64,000 nt of DNA from Nymphaea colorata (GCF_008831285.2 NC_045139.1:22302412-22366411); one strand, 5' to 3'. Shown: positions 1 to 11,990, counted from the first letter of the stretch. The notes: generated from the sequence alone by a model not told the origin. Numbers and translations are program-made.

Positions 1-1679
1 ATAAAAATTTTACACGTGAACAAGAGATGACCATCTCATGAACCAATAAAGTTTTGGCTTGAATGTCATCTAGGTAGAAAAGCCTCCTGATCTTGTCCCA
101 CCACTCTAGCTACTATGCTTCTCATATTAGTAGTCACGATTTTCATAATAACCTTATATGAACCATTGCAAAGAGAAATTGGCCTAAAATCCTTCAAGCC
201 CATTGCACCAAAAAATTTATAGATACTAGTGGTATGAGTTCAATTGATGCTTTTTACAATCTTTTGAGTTCAAAAAAACCAACAACCGCATTTACAATTC
301 CTACCCCCACTATATGCCAATATTTCTTGTAAAACTCCTGTCCAAACCTATCAAGACCCAAAGCCTTACCATTTTTCATAATTAAAATCACCCTTCTGAT
401 TTCCAGCACAAGTATCTTCATTGGGGGTATATTTTCCTATTCTGAAATAGTAGGCCCCATTTCTAAATTATCAATCAGCTGTTCTTAAGTGATATTAGTA
501 AACTTCATAAGGTATTCTTTACATAGGATATGGAGTTGTTCGCTTTTTTGAATTCAACCCATTAAATTCAATGGCATTCAATCTCTTCTTATTTGATTTG
601 TATTTCAAATACTCTTGAAAAAAGTTTGTGTTTTTGGTCTCCACTAGTGAGCCATTTGATTCTAGCATTATGATGCCATAACTTTTCTTCTTTCAAAGCT
701 TGGTCCAACTCAAGACTCAAGACTCACGACCTGCTCTACATTCGCATCAAGGGGCCTATCATAAACAACATCTTGTTAAATACCTTCAAGGCTTCTTCTT
801 ATTGGATGAACGCTATCATCAAATTGGCCAAATAAGAAAGATTCCATTTAGATAGATAAAATCTCGTGTCCTCTAGCTTCTTAAGCAGGTTACGCAAATA
901 GCACCCACTCGTAAAAGTAATCCGAGCATGGCAAATAACTTCTTCACAGTCTGATCTAAACATCCATGCAACAAAGAAATGAAAGAGACCTTTTCCAAAC
1001 TGTCCTAAGGAGCCCATTTCCATCTTCAACAACAAAAAATAGTGATTTGATATAGTACGTTTCAGGACACGTAGTTTGAAGTTGACGTCCTCTGAACACG
1101 GGTTTATTGAAGCTCAACCTAACCTACAAAGAATATTTTTAGCATTTTCTCTATTGTTAGACTAGGTACACACACATTTAGGTTCTTCAATAGCGCTGAG
1201 GCTATGGTTTACCATGAATATGTTAAAATGTCTACATGACATGTCATCTGGAAACCTCTTCTCTTGTGTTGGGGACCCTTTAAAAGAATTGAAATCTCCA
1301 ATTAAAGAAACTCAGCCTTGTTAGTCTAACATGCCTCTCCTAACAAGTTTATTAGGGTGCAAGTAGATACCAAAAACAGAAAAGCAAACACCAGACTGCT
1401 TAATAGTGCAGGTAACTCTAATCCAAAATTTATTAATCATTTTAACTAACAATTTGTTGAATTCCAAAGGCATAAAACTATCACCTACTGATCCCCAACA
1501 TGAATATTGTAAATTAACATGCAGTGTTGATGACTTTGTATCCATTTTAATATTGAATTCATTCAACATTGAAGTAAATAAAAGGATGGCATCAGGTTTG
1601 TAAGTCAGGAGATAATTTCTTACCTCCCATTGGGCTGGTTTTCTTACAGCCCTTTAACATTGAAAGTCAAGATACTCAT
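1..1679 (-). pseudogene. LINE (L1-type) ORF2 relic: endonuclease and start of reverse transcriptase
   Basis: The minus strand, read in several frames, gives a plant L1-type ORF2. An endonuclease start (MSILTFNVKGL) lies near 1679. It is followed by the endonuclease core around 1321-1569 (FSVFGIYLHPNKLVRRG), the linker typical of plant LINEs around 799-1035 (GLFHFFVAWMF, then LLKKLEDTRFYLSKWN), and the first RT blocks near 120-400 (GKALGLDRFGQEFYKKYW and DFRPISLCN). ORF2 normally cuts the target and reverse-transcribes the LINE RNA. Here the frame is broken by many stops and shifts, and the RT catalytic centre would lie beyond the left edge of the window. It is inactive. The motif order is seen directly; the family call rests on known LINE proteins. 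Confidence 0.82.
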
Positions 1680-2189
1680 TGGGAGTTTAGGGGAGGTCCC
1701 ACATCCCTTGCTTTCGAGATTTCACTCAAGTCATTTGAATTTTAAATCATTCGAGTTATGAAAATCTCCATCTGCTCTAACCCCTCATTTGGAGGATGTT
1801 CCCATCTATTGTGTGAGAGATGGATCAACCTTCAAAGGTTCAATTATTACAATCTCATCTTCTAATTGATGAATTTTTACATCTGATATAGCATTGAAGG
1901 CCTTTTTTTCAATTAAGCTTTTAATCTTTTCAAATAAGTAAGTACGTCATTTGTTGTTTCTGATCTACCATGTTTTCTCATGGAAAAATGTCTAATCACA
2001 TAAAGGAAAATAGGAAAGAGGAAAGAGGGGAAAGAGGAAAACCCTCATGATGCTTTGACAGACCAAGGAATCTACAACCTCTTGGTGAAGCCCAAACCAG
2101 GCAAATGCAAGAGCATTGTCAGGCAAACCTCCCACTATTGGGTCGTGGGTGAGCATTGCTGCTAGAACATAGGAATCAAAGGAGGATGA
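1680..2189. other. Non-coding stretch between two LINE fragments
   Basis: No gene is supported here. It separates the minus-strand LINE ORF2 relic from the plus-strand ORF1 relic and may contain the junction between them or decayed LINE leader. Confidence 0.5.
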
Positions 2190-2760
2190 ATGTTTGTTGA
2201 TCAGAGATAAGCATACTAGAAATCGACTGAGAGTTATGATTCCAGTGACTGGTTTGGAGTCTTTGAAAAAGTTGTTCATGTGGATGGTTTTAAGATGTTG
2301 TGTGGTGGATGCTCGTAAGAGAAGCATGGATTATGGATCTATAATGAAGGGATTGAAAGTTCTTTGGAAGCAAATACAAAACCCTAAATTCTCATTTCTA
2401 GTGAGAGGTCTTTTCCCGGAGCACTTGGACAATGAAGATGAGCTTAAAGTGGTCCTTAGTAAGGGCACCTGGCACCTTGGTGGTTGATTGTTAGTGGCTT
2501 ATCACTAGTTCCCTTATTTATTAATGAGGATGGGAGATTCACTATGTGTCCCTCTGTTGGATCAGAGTTCCAAATTCCCACATGTTGCTTTGGCACTGAC
2601 AGATCTTTCGAAGGATTGCATAAGCCCTTTGTAGTAAGTTGCTACAGATTGATGTGCACACAGATTCTAGGATTTGTATTAGGTATGCATGTCTATGCCT
2701 AGATATTCCCCTAAATTTTACCCTAAAACCGAACATGATTTACTTTGAGGGTTAATGAGA
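2190..2760 (+). pseudogene. LINE ORF1-like (DUF4283) relic
   Basis: The plus strand encodes a DUF4283-like fragment. About residues 50-97 of the first open stretch read LKVLWKQIQNPKFSFLVRG and VLSKGTWHLGG, matching the family pattern of a 'F-F-F ... vl-GPW-i-g' core. After a frame change at about 2484 the sequence continues with a region like 'P-H-W--L--IAS-IG-PL' and 'R-C---D-', spread over two frames to about 2740. DUF4283 forms the nucleic-acid-binding part of ORF1 in many plant LINEs. Stops and frame changes show it is dead. Its orientation is opposite to the ORF2 relic at 1-1679. Confidence 0.6.
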
Positions 2761-4548
2761 CAATGACTCAAGAATTCATTTATGAAAATAGTATTAAATA
2801 TTATACAAGATGAAAGATCAATATTGATAAGAGGGAAAACGAATTTTTTGATAAGAAAAAAGATGGATGGTCTGAAGTTAAAAATATCCAGGGGAAATAA
2901 GTAGATGAGCAGGTCGAGCAGTCGCAAATGCCTCCATTTCAGGCGATGTAGGACTGCTAGGGAAAGCGTAGCATGCTTCGGGCAAGGAGTTGTGTGCTTC
3001 TACTAATAGATTTGCTGCAATTGAAAACTCCACAATCGATGTTGAAAATATTGAAGAGGAGTTGCAGCCTTGCAGGTGTCTTATAAGGAACAAAGACATG
3101 TGTCATCTTCTTTGGTTAAACTAAAGGCCACAAAAGTAAAGTCATCATAATATTGGTCCTTCGTTTGAAAAGGATGAGGAGCAAAATTTGTCTAATATGG
3201 AGGTTGTTTTTATAGAAAAAGTGCAGCCAGTACTCCAATTTTGCATCAATGTTCTTCTCCTGAATTTTTGAATGAAACTATATAGTATAGTATCGCTAGA
3301 AAAAGGATTCTCTTATGTTCAAGTCTGCAGCAAATAGTCATCTTGCCATTAAAATTGGCTGTATACAAAATATATTTTCTTCTAGTATCCCAGTATGCTA
3401 GACTTGGGTTTAATATCGCAAATAAGACCAATCTAGGGTTTTTTATGAACATCCATTAATAGATTGGGATCCAATATCCAAAAATGATAAGGCCTCCAAG
3501 AGAACTAAGTTTGATGGTTTGATGGGTGAACCTACAGGGGACGAGCCTAACTATAATAAATTTGATCGATCCTAGCCAGAGATTTTGAGAGAGCATATCT
3601 TAAAGATGTTGCTTTATGATCATAAGTTTAATGTAGGGTCGACTATGTCTAGACTGGTTTAGGTTTTGAGTAGTGGGCTGTAAGGCTGGTATGAGGGAGG
3701 TCTTAGAGAACAAAACTAGGGTTAGACTCCATGTTTAGATGACCAAAGGTTTTTGAAATTATTTGACGAAGTTGGTTTTTGAAATAATTTGAAAAAGTCT
3801 ATATTTTTGAAGGTGGTCCTGTGTGAGGATTAAACTAAGTCTAGGTGTTCACATGCTAGGTGCTAATGCCACAGGGCATGCTACTAACCTAACTGAATAT
3901 AGTTTCAGACATTGGGTGCCTTTGGTGCATGGTTGCAACACTTGTGAAATGCATGATTAATGGAAGAATAAAAGAGATACAATCTATATGCATGATTTAA
4001 AAGATAAACTAATTAGGCAAAAAACATAGAATTAAAAGAAGTAAAGGAAGAGAGGGGCATACCTGATCCATGAGACTTGCCTACAGAAATTAATTTAAAT
4101 TTATCTGAGCAAAATAAATAAGCTAAACTATAGTATTACTAAAGCAAATAAAGAAAACCTAAGAGCTAAGCAAGAAATAAACTAAACTAAGCATGCTAAA
4201 AAGCAAAAAGAAAAAACCAAAACATGCAGAAAAGAAAAGAAAAGCAAGAGAAGCACTCAATTACAAATAAAAAAAGAAAGAGAAGGGAAAAAGAAATTAC
4301 CTGAGCTTGAAGCCTTGATTGTGCCTGCTCAAAATTACTTGAGCTTGAAGTCCTAACCGAGCCTGCTCCCACAACCTCTAAACTGATTCTAGTTGGGTCT
4401 TGATTGAGTGTGAATGCAGCCCACACTAAAAAAATTAATTTCAAGTGAGCCAATCTTTTTAAGCACCTATTTGGATTTTCTCCAGATTTTATGGGACTTT
4501 TAGCAGCTCAATTTTTGTGGAGAGAGGGGGGCAGACAGCCCTTTTTAT
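2761..4548. other. No recognisable gene
   Basis: Short open frames occur on both strands but none has recognisable motifs or sustained coding character. The 2880-3850 part may be decayed C-terminal ORF1/linker of the LINE relic to its left, but I cannot show this. The 4200-4300 part is purine-rich and of low complexity. Confidence 0.5.
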
Positions 4549-4806
4549 AGTATGAATGTATGTGTACTTTTATATGCATGACTGCATGTTGCAGTTAAGA
4601 ATGTGTGCAAGGAGAACAGCATGCTAAGATTGATACGATGAGCTAAATATGTTGTAGGAAACTGAGCTTAACTGCAAGTCTATATAGGAATCATACAAAG
4701 AGCTGCTTAGAAAAAATAAGCTTTCAGATGTTATGAAACTGTGTATAGATTTGAAATATAGACTGATTGTTTGAATGGTGGTGTGCGATTTGGATTACTG
4801 ATGTAG
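4549..4806 (+). repeat. Left half of a 600-bp inverted repeat, interrupted by the Tat element
   Basis: This segment matches the reverse complement of about 39268-39537. The match resumes immediately after the 3' LTR at 29693-30026, so together the two halves form one copy of a roughly 600-bp repeat that was split by the retrotransposon insertion. The last five bases (TGTAG, 4802-4806) are the left target-site duplication. Confidence 0.85.
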
Positions 4807-5002
4807 TGTAATCACCCCAATTTTTTTTCTAAAGGACTATGATGTTTTATCCAAGTGCGAAATTCAAATTTAGGCACAAGATTTCCAAAATACTACTCTC
4901 AGATCCAAATTAAATCCAAAATAGAACTCTCAGATCCAAATTAAATCCAAAATACTACTTTTAGATCCAAAACCCAAGTTCAGATCCAAATCAATCATTT
5001 AA

Positions 5003-5416
5003 GACCGATTTGCCCCTCCTTTTGACCATAAAACCTCCTTTAGAGGGTGATTTTAGTCTTTTTCAAACAAGACCGATTTGCCCCTCCTTTTGACCAAAAA
5101 ACCTTCTTTTAAAGGGTGATTTTAGTCTTTTTCAAACAAGACCGATTTGCCCCTCCTTTTGACCAAAAAACCTTCTTTTAGAGGGTGATTTTAGTCTTTT
5201 TCAAACAAGACCGATTTGCCCCTCCTTTTGACCAAAAAACCTTCTTTTAGAGGGTGATTTTAGTCTTTTTTTTAAACAAAACTGATTTGCCCCTCCTTTT
5301 GACCAAAAAACCTTCTTTTAGAGGGTGATTTTAGTCTTTTTGGGTAGACAAGACTCATTTGCCCTTCCTTTTGGCCAAAAAATCTCTTTTTGGAGGGTGA
5401 TTTTAGTCTTTTTAGG
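5003..5416 (+). repeat. U3 minisatellite, about six units of 66-73 bp
   Basis: Units begin GACCGATTTGCCCCTCC and continue through GAGGGTGATTTTAGTC. They recur at about 5003, 5071, 5139, 5207, 5277 and 5350 with small changes. The same array is present in the other LTRs (about 17427-17840 and 26483-26896). It sits directly upstream of the TATA box, so it may carry repeated promoter elements; that role is inference. Confidence 0.85.
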
Positions 5417-5457
5417 TCAAAAAAATTCAAATTTTGGGTTTTGGCTCCAAAATCCTC

Positions 5458-5465
5458 TATAAATA
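5458..5465 (+). promoter_or_regulatory. TATA box of the 5' LTR promoter
   Basis: TATAAATA lies in the context CTCTATAAATACCCCC, a good plant TATA box. The same sequence is in the 3' LTR at 26938-26945 and in the partial LTR near 17870. It is the only strong core promoter seen in the LTR. Confidence 0.7.
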
Positions 5466-5807
5466 CCCCCCCATATCCTCCCTCTTGGGCAAGATTGGTC
5501 CTTGGAAAAAACTCTAGTGTATTCTCACTTGAAGACTTAGAGTTTCTCTTGAGCTCTCTCTCTCTCCCTCTTCCTCTTTTCATTTCCTTCTCCAACTTAG
5601 AGCAAGTACTTTTGGAGCTTCATTCAAAAGGGGATCTTCAAGTGAAGATGTTCATCTTCCTTAAGTTATTTCCCATTAGAGGTATGTAATCTTCATCTCT
5701 CTCATTTCTCTCTTCTTTCTTTTCATTAATGTTCTTATTATTATGTTATTTCTTTCTCTTAAACATAGTGTTGTTGTTGTTTTCATTTTCTCTTCTCATC
5801 TTCATCT

Positions 5808-6541
5808 CCCCATGGCCAAAGGAGATAGCACTCAACCTCTTTTTAGAGACAAGATGCTATGCTCAAATGCACCGGGAGCATGAAAAGATGAGATGATATC
5901 TTATTTTATGATTAAATCATGTTCTTTCAAGTATTCTTGTTGTTCTTGTTCTTTCTCTATATTAATATCTTATTGCTCTTTCTTCTCTTCAATAATATAT
6001 TCTTGTTGTTGTTATTCTTTTCCTTAATGAATATATTTTTGTTGTTATTGTTATTTCATTTCTTCAATAGTCTTGTCCTTGTTATTTTCTTTTTTTTTCT
6101 TTCTTCTTCCTCTTCCCATGACCAAAGGAGATAGCCCTCAATCTCTTTTTAGAGACAAGAGGCTATGCTCAAGTGCATTGGGAGTGTGAAAAGATGAGAA
6201 GTTCTTTCGTTTCATGATTGAATCATGTTTTCTCTTTTATTAAATATAACATTGTATCTCTTTCTTCATCTCCCCACGGCTAAAAAAGGTAGCTCTCAAT
6301 CTCTTTTTAGAGACAAGAGGCTATACTCAAAGTGCACCGGGAGCATGGAAAGATGAGATGATCTTTCATTTTAATCATGTTCTTTCTTTTCATGAATACA
6401 TTCTTATTGTTTTTTTTTTTGTTTCCTCTTATTTTCCTCTCTTCCTCATTTCTCCATGGCCAAAAGAGATAGCTCTCAATCTCTATTTTAGAGTCAAGAG
6501 GCTATACTCAAGTGCACCGGGAACATGAGAAGATGAAGTGG
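5808..6541 (+). repeat. Four dispersed copies of a ~95-bp motif in the R/U5 part of the LTR
   Basis: Copies near 5812, 6116, 6272 and 6455 share the order GGCCAAAGGAGATAG, CTCAATCTCTTTTTAGAGA, CAAGAGGCTAT, GTGCACCGGGAGCATG and AAAGATGAGATGAT, separated by T/C-rich spacers. Each contains a small perfect hairpin, CTCT followed by AGAG around a T-rich loop. The motif would be within the transcript leader. The same repeats are in the other LTR copies. Confidence 0.75.
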
Positions 6542-8209
6542 TATATCAATTCATAGTTACATCATGTCTTCCCTCTTAATTGAACTTTGCTTTTTCCATC
6601 ATTCTCTTTCTTTCTTTCATTCCTTGAATGTTATCTATAAATTATGCACGCATGATTGCTTGGTTCTTTACTTACATGTGAATGTATGGCGGGAATGAGA
6701 GTGTGGTTTGGGGACTCTTTATTTTCATATTAATTTTTGAGGTTGGGACTTGTCCAACCCGGGATAAACCCTCACGAAAATGTACATGTTAATATGCATT
6801 TTCATGGCATTTTGCGCTAGATTCTTTCTTAATCATCACATTAGGAACCCTAACGAGTGCTTCGTTATGTTGCTTGTTTTCTTTCATACCCAACGGTGGA
6901 AGAAATATATCCCTTACAACAAACTAAATAATAACATTCTATACTTATATAAATCATATTTTCCAAAACATTTTCAAAAAGAACCTTCTAATATGGCCTT
7001 AGGGACTTAGCTTAGACTCTTGCATGAGTCCAAGCTCCCCTCCGGCCCACATTAAATTTGAAGTTGGTAATTTTAAGTTGTTCCTTGATTTTTTTTAATC
7101 TTGTGAAGGTATGGATGTATACACATGTTATATACATTTATGCCAACATGATGACCCCCATCTTTCTCTCTCTATGCTTTCACTTTCTATTTTATAAATT
7201 TTCATATGTGCATGGATACGTATGTACATGTGTTCCATCTCCTCTCTTTCAAATATTTATTCCTCTTTTCAAGACAAATATCTTCTCTTACAACATTTCT
7301 CATACCCATATATGCGTATGATATTTTTCTTTTCCTCTAAAATCTCTCTTTCTCTTCGAATCAATACATCTTTTTCTCTTTATATGTGATGATATGTACA
7401 CAAGTATGCATGTCTTTCTCTATATCTCTCTCTTTCCTTTCATAAGAGTGTTTTATCTCTTGTATTCTTCTTAACATTCTCATCTCATGAACTTTCTATT
7501 TACCAACTTCAATAAGACCACAAATCAAGTAATGACCCAATATTGGAATCATGCTTGATGGTCTACAATCTCTATCCATTTTCAAAAACTTTTCCTTCTT
7601 ATATATAATAATTATAACAACGAAATCTTAGATGTATGTTATGGTAGGAATGATATTAGATGAATGTTGTGGTAGGAATGTTTTACTTTTTTTCAATCAT
7701 ATAGTGTAAATGCATTCATGCATTCTCACCCACTTTATTTCACTTATGATCACAAGCACCTCTCTAAAAGAACTTAAGCAAGAAGGGATGGAACTCTAGG
7801 TAGGTGGTAACCGAATTAGAGCAAAATCTCAAACCTACTTAAAGTCTTAAGACAACACTAAAGTGATTTCAAAATGTTTTCACAAGTTTTTCAAATGATA
7901 TTTACTAGTTTCACTTTTTCCTCAAAACATTTCACTTTTTCAAGCAATTCTTCAAGAACCTTTTCAAAAGTTTGAAACTCCAAACTTTCAATATTTTCTA
8001 CACCGCATATAGAATCAAAAAGATGTTTAAGTTAAAACGAAATGCATCAATGATAAACATAGTCCTTGGGTTGATTACCCCCGGTAAAGGCGCCGGGAAT
8101 GGTCGATCCTCGTACCGACGGGCGAGTCCCTTTCTTTCCTCTTTCAAAACAAAAACCTTATTTTTCTGAAGCACTCCAAAACCAATGAAAATTTTGGGAT
8201 GCAAACAGA

Positions 8210-8229
8210 TGGCGACCGTGATGGGACCC
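8210..8229 (+). other. Primer-binding site of the Tat element
   Basis: The sequence TGGCGACCGTGATGGGACCC starts two bases after the LTR end. TGG at this place pairs with the CCA tail of a tRNA. TGGCGAC resembles the Arg-tRNA primer sites used by some Tat/Ogre elements, but the rest does not match a tRNA I can recall, so the primer is not assigned. It is present only in the left copy. Confidence 0.6.
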
Positions 8230-9037
8230 GTTATCGTTTGGCTATGATTATAATTGATGCATTTTCAATAATTTGAACATCTCATACATTGCCAATGATA
8301 AAGCATGTCCCCTCTTTTGGCCTCGACCCCATTGGCATTTCATTGTATTGTTTGGTGATTGTGATTGTGATTGTTTTCTTGCACATAAGACTAATTGAGA
8401 AGGATCAATCATGTTCACACATATCTATGATCACATACCACCTTTCTCAATTTAGGAGTTGTTTGAAAACCATGTTTGCTCTTCTATTTTAATCTTCAAA
8501 CTTAGGCAACATTGCATTAGAGACAACTCATTTTATATGATTTCTTATATTTCAAAATTCCTCATACCTATTTGTCCCGGTCATCATGTTGCCGGGCTTG
8601 GTCTTTGGCGGTAGCACAAGACTAAGCCTTACAACTAGACCACACCTTGGGCGGGAATGCCCCCTCGTTAGTACCATGAGTGGTAATTTATGGTATATCG
8701 ACGAGTGATCAAGAAGAAGTTGATGAGCTATACCTTTAGTTGCCTAAGGAAGAATCTATGCTCGTACTAAGCCATTTGGGTAAGGTATATAAGCATAACT
8801 TGATATCGGATTATCGTGATATAAAATTATCTCAATTAGGTTCCTATACCCAATTTTTTAAAAAAAAAAGAAAAAAAAAAAAAAAAAAAAAAAAAATTCA
8901 TGATAGATGTTTATGTGCGTGAAACCTTATGTGATGATTTGCAACCTCATTCCGCACATCTACCTCATGTTGTCTTTGTCAACATAGTCAATGTTTTCCA
9001 TTAATTCCATCTTTATCTTTTAGAGTCATCATTCAAG
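8230..9037 (+). other. Untranslated leader between primer site and ORF1
   Basis: No coding region is supported. It contains a long A-rich run (about 8854-8897), whose length may be unreliable. It would be the 5' part of the genomic RNA, where packaging signals normally lie; no specific signal is recognised. Confidence 0.55.
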
Positions 9038-10258
9038 ATGTATTCTTTCCAACGTGGTGTCACATTCCCTTATGATCACATCCTCTTTGGAGAAGGTCCC
9101 AAACGGTCCACCTACATTTCTCTTGAGTCTCAACCTTTGGCTCCCGAATGGTATCGGACTTGGCATCCCACCTTCTCTCGGATGTTTCCTTCTTACTTTG
9201 AAGAATGTGGGCTAGAGACAGTGGCAGTTGGAGGAATGCAGTCAGTTGATGGAAATTTGGTACATGCAATCGCCGAGCGTCGGAACCCAAGGAGCTCCTC
9301 TTTTTGGTTTCCATGGGGAGAAATGACAATATTACTAGATGAATTTGCCGAAATACTAGACCTCCCTACCCCAACTTGTGACCCAAATGATCTATTGGAA
9401 AAACAATTCCTTATGAACCCAACCAAGGTCAATGCAAATGACCTCATTGCTCACTTTACTGGACGGAAAACTTGGCCTTTAGTAAAAAACCATGAAAATC
9501 AAAGCATCAACATGAAAAATTTGTATGAAGAATTTGGAACCTACGTTGAACCTTCTACCCTACCTCGAAAAGCCATAGGGAGAATTAAACATTGTATGAT
9601 ACTCTGCACAGTAGGAGTGACCCTTTTTACCAATGGAAGTGACCTTTTAGATGTCCGTATTGCCCAACTTTTTCGAGTATGAGGGCATAGAGGGACCCGA
9701 CACTTGTCAGTAGCAATGACAGCTTTAGCCTTCCTTTACCGAGGACTCACTCGCTTTACCATTGGAGATATCGACTTCATAGAAGGATGCACATATGCTT
9801 TACAATTGTGGTTCCTCAAGCATGCGGGACCCCAAGCCAGTCTATTCAGAAACACTGATGGATCATTAACAACCTTGGAGCAATACCGTCGTTTGATCGA
9901 GCAATTGAATGAAGGAGAGATCATTTGGGATTATTGTGATCGTCGGCAGAGCCTACCTCGATACACTCACCATCATCATGGGCGTACCACACTCTTGGGC
10001 CCTTACTTCATAGTTGATTATTGTGCTGATAGATGTATGAGACAGTTCTCTCAAAGGCAGAAGATGGTCTCTGTGCATGCACCAATTGGAGCTATTCCTG
10101 AATTTGACCTTAGTTCTCCTCAATGGACGGCATTGTTTGCAGTAACTCGACAAGAATGGAAGACACAAATATCATACACTTGGTTCATAGGCCCAGTGGT
10201 GAAGAAGGAATATGCTGAGTGGTGGGATGCCAACCGACCACCATCCATCATTCCCTAA
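9038..10258 (+). pseudogene. Extra ORF upstream of gag, plant-mobile-domain-like, one in-frame stop
   Basis: One frame runs for about 406 codons from the ATG at 9038, broken only by a TGA at 9680-9682. The N-terminal half has SFWFPWGEMTILLDEFAEI at about residues 88-106, the 'GEMTITL-D-A-LLGLP' signature of plant mobile domain (PMD) or DUF7745-type proteins. The C-terminal half has GHRGTRHLSVAMTALAFLYRG, then a stretch like 'GP--L-D--DR-MRQF--RQ' near residues 327-350, also PMD-like. Such domains are carried by some Ty3/gypsy and MULE elements and by host MAIN/MAIL proteins; their role in the element is unknown. Tat/Ogre elements often have an ORF of unknown function at this place. The right copy keeps only the last 73 codons because of the gap, so whether the TGA is shared cannot be tested. 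The PMD versus DUF7745 assignment is uncertain. Confidence 0.7.
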
Positions 10259-10428
10259 AAGTTTTATGTTGTCAACTTTGTATTCCTTCTGTCGTTGTCA
10301 TCTTTATTAGTGTCTATGGATGTAACTTTTAAAACTTGTAATGCAATATGAACCTTCATTTTGTCATCATTTCCATCCAATAACTCTATTTTCTTATGTC
10401 ATAAGGTGAATACTTGAAAGCCAACAAG

Positions 10429-11990
10429 ATGGTTGAAACTAGATCGCAAGCTAAGCAGACTCCTCAAAACGAGGCTTCATCCTCTGAACTCCGTCCAGAA
10501 ACACTTGGCCTCCCAGCAATCGAGCCAGAAGCTTACTATATGTTCCGTTTGTTCATGGAGCGATTTATGAAGGAGCAAGAAGAGCAAAAGGCTTTGATGG
10601 TTACTCCAGAGACGGATAATGAAAAGACTGCCAAGCAGAAAAGAAAGAAGAAAAACAAGTCTTTTGTTGAGGATGAAGACCATTTGAGTTCAGATTTGAC
10701 AACTAGTAAGGAAGAAAAACCCGAACTGTCTTCTCTCAAAAAGAAAAAGACAACAAAGAAAAATAAAAAGGGAAAAGATGTTATGATAGAAAACAGCTCA
10801 CCCAGTCCTATCACCACTGAAAGTTCGGAAGAGAAGCCCAAAAGGAAGAGAAAACCTACCAGAAAGTAAAAAAGACAAAGAAATACATCACTAGCAGCAG
10901 CTCAGACAGTGAGAGTTCTGAAGAAAAAGTAAAGGAGATCAAGGGCAAAAAGAAAAAGACCAGGCCAGAATTGGTCGAATCAAGTGATGATGAAAGTCCG
11001 ACTAAGCGCAGATTCTACGAAATGGAGAAAAGAATGAACAATCTTGAGCTTAGGGGGAAGGGAAAACGTTCATACTCATGTGAGGACTACTACCTTGGCA
11101 TTGAAGGAGACGAAGACGTGAAAGGCTTGCCTAGAGAATTCATCAGATATGATGGAACCACCTGTCCACACGTTCATCTTTCAACCTTTTTCAATGATTG
11201 CTACAAAATTCGGACAAATAACAGAGCTTTGTTCCGATATTTTCCAAGAAGTCTTGAAGGCATTGCCGCACAATGGTATAAAGAAAATATCAATCCAATC
11301 GAGCTGAAGGAGTTTGACAAGTTGATTAACATGTTTGTTGAAAGATTTGAACAAAATGCTCCCATGGCTCCAACCCTCAGTACCATTTGCAGTCTTCGTC
11401 AGAAACAGGGAGAAAAGGCTCGAGAATTCATCCAAAAATGGAGAATGCAATGCAATAAGATGAAGGAGCCCATTTCTGAGACACAAGCCTTGTCACTCAT
11501 TAGGAAAAATCTTGCCCAACCCTTGAAAAGTCTCATCCGCAATGCCCGATCAAAACCTTTGCTGAGTTAATTGAACAAGCAAACTCGATAGAAGAAGGGA
11601 TTGAGGAAGGAGATTTTGATGGAATTATTGCTCCTAAGTACAAAGAAGATGGAAAGAAAGGAGGAAGGACACAACTGCCTGCACAATTCATAGCCAATGC
11701 TGGCATTAGAAAGGACCATGATAATAACTACAAGCATGACAAGGGAGTCAGTTTCAAGAAGAACACACAGTTTCTCAAAGGCGACGATGAAAGGAAGAAC
11801 AAACACCCAGGTTGGAGCTACGACCGAAATTCACTCCTCTGAGCCAGTCTCGGGAGAAGATCCTGGAATACCTTCTCGCCAAAGGAACTATCGTCTTGCC
11901 AAAAGTGTCAGAGCCTCCGAAAATGATGGGAGGAAATAAAGAAAAACTGTGCAAGTTTCATCGTACCCCTGGTCATGACACTGAGGATTG
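10429..11990 (+). pseudogene. gag, left copy (frameshifted)
   Basis: The likely start is the ATG at 10429 (MVETRSQAKQ). The first 146 residues are open and very rich in Lys, Glu and Ser. A one-base loss near 10862 breaks the frame relative to the right copy. The Retrotrans_gag core follows at about 11130-11560 (LPREFIRYDGT, LFRYFPRSLEGIAAQWYK, ICSLRQKQGEKAREFIQKW). It ends with a zinc-knuckle-like motif of form C-x2-H-x4-H-x4-C at about 11950-11990 (CKFHRTPGHDTEDC), typical of Tat gag. Gag packages the element RNA in virus-like particles. A further base loss near 11547 and an insertion-type shift near 11830 also differ from the right copy, so these breaks may be sequencing errors rather than mutations. 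Confidence 0.8.

Larger units (their letters stand above)
4807..8207 (+). repeat. 5' LTR of the Tat element (3401 bp)
   Basis: It begins TGTAATCACC and ends GCAAACA, with a primer-binding-like TGG two bases later. It is nearly identical to the LTR at 26287-29692 over its whole length, differing at a few bases such as GGGTAGAC versus GGGTGGAC near 5343, which suggests a recent insertion. A TATA box at 5458-5465 places the likely RNA start near 5490, giving a U3 of about 0.7 kb and an unusually long R/U5 of about 2.7 kb. Its open frames are low-complexity shadows. Confidence 0.88.

Noticed and set aside
5003-5416. CRISPR-like regular repeats
   Set aside because: Units are contiguous with no unique spacers, in a plant LTR. 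It is a minisatellite.
5919-6134. Phe/Leu-rich 71-codon frame looking like membrane segments (also at 27401)
   Set aside because: It comes from T-rich spacer in the LTR R/U5 region; the hydrophobicity is a result of base composition.
7998-8204. Pair of opposite 65-68 codon frames at the LTR end (also at 29457-29747)
   Set aside because: Symmetric open frames in the LTR with no motif. The LTR boundary explains the conservation.
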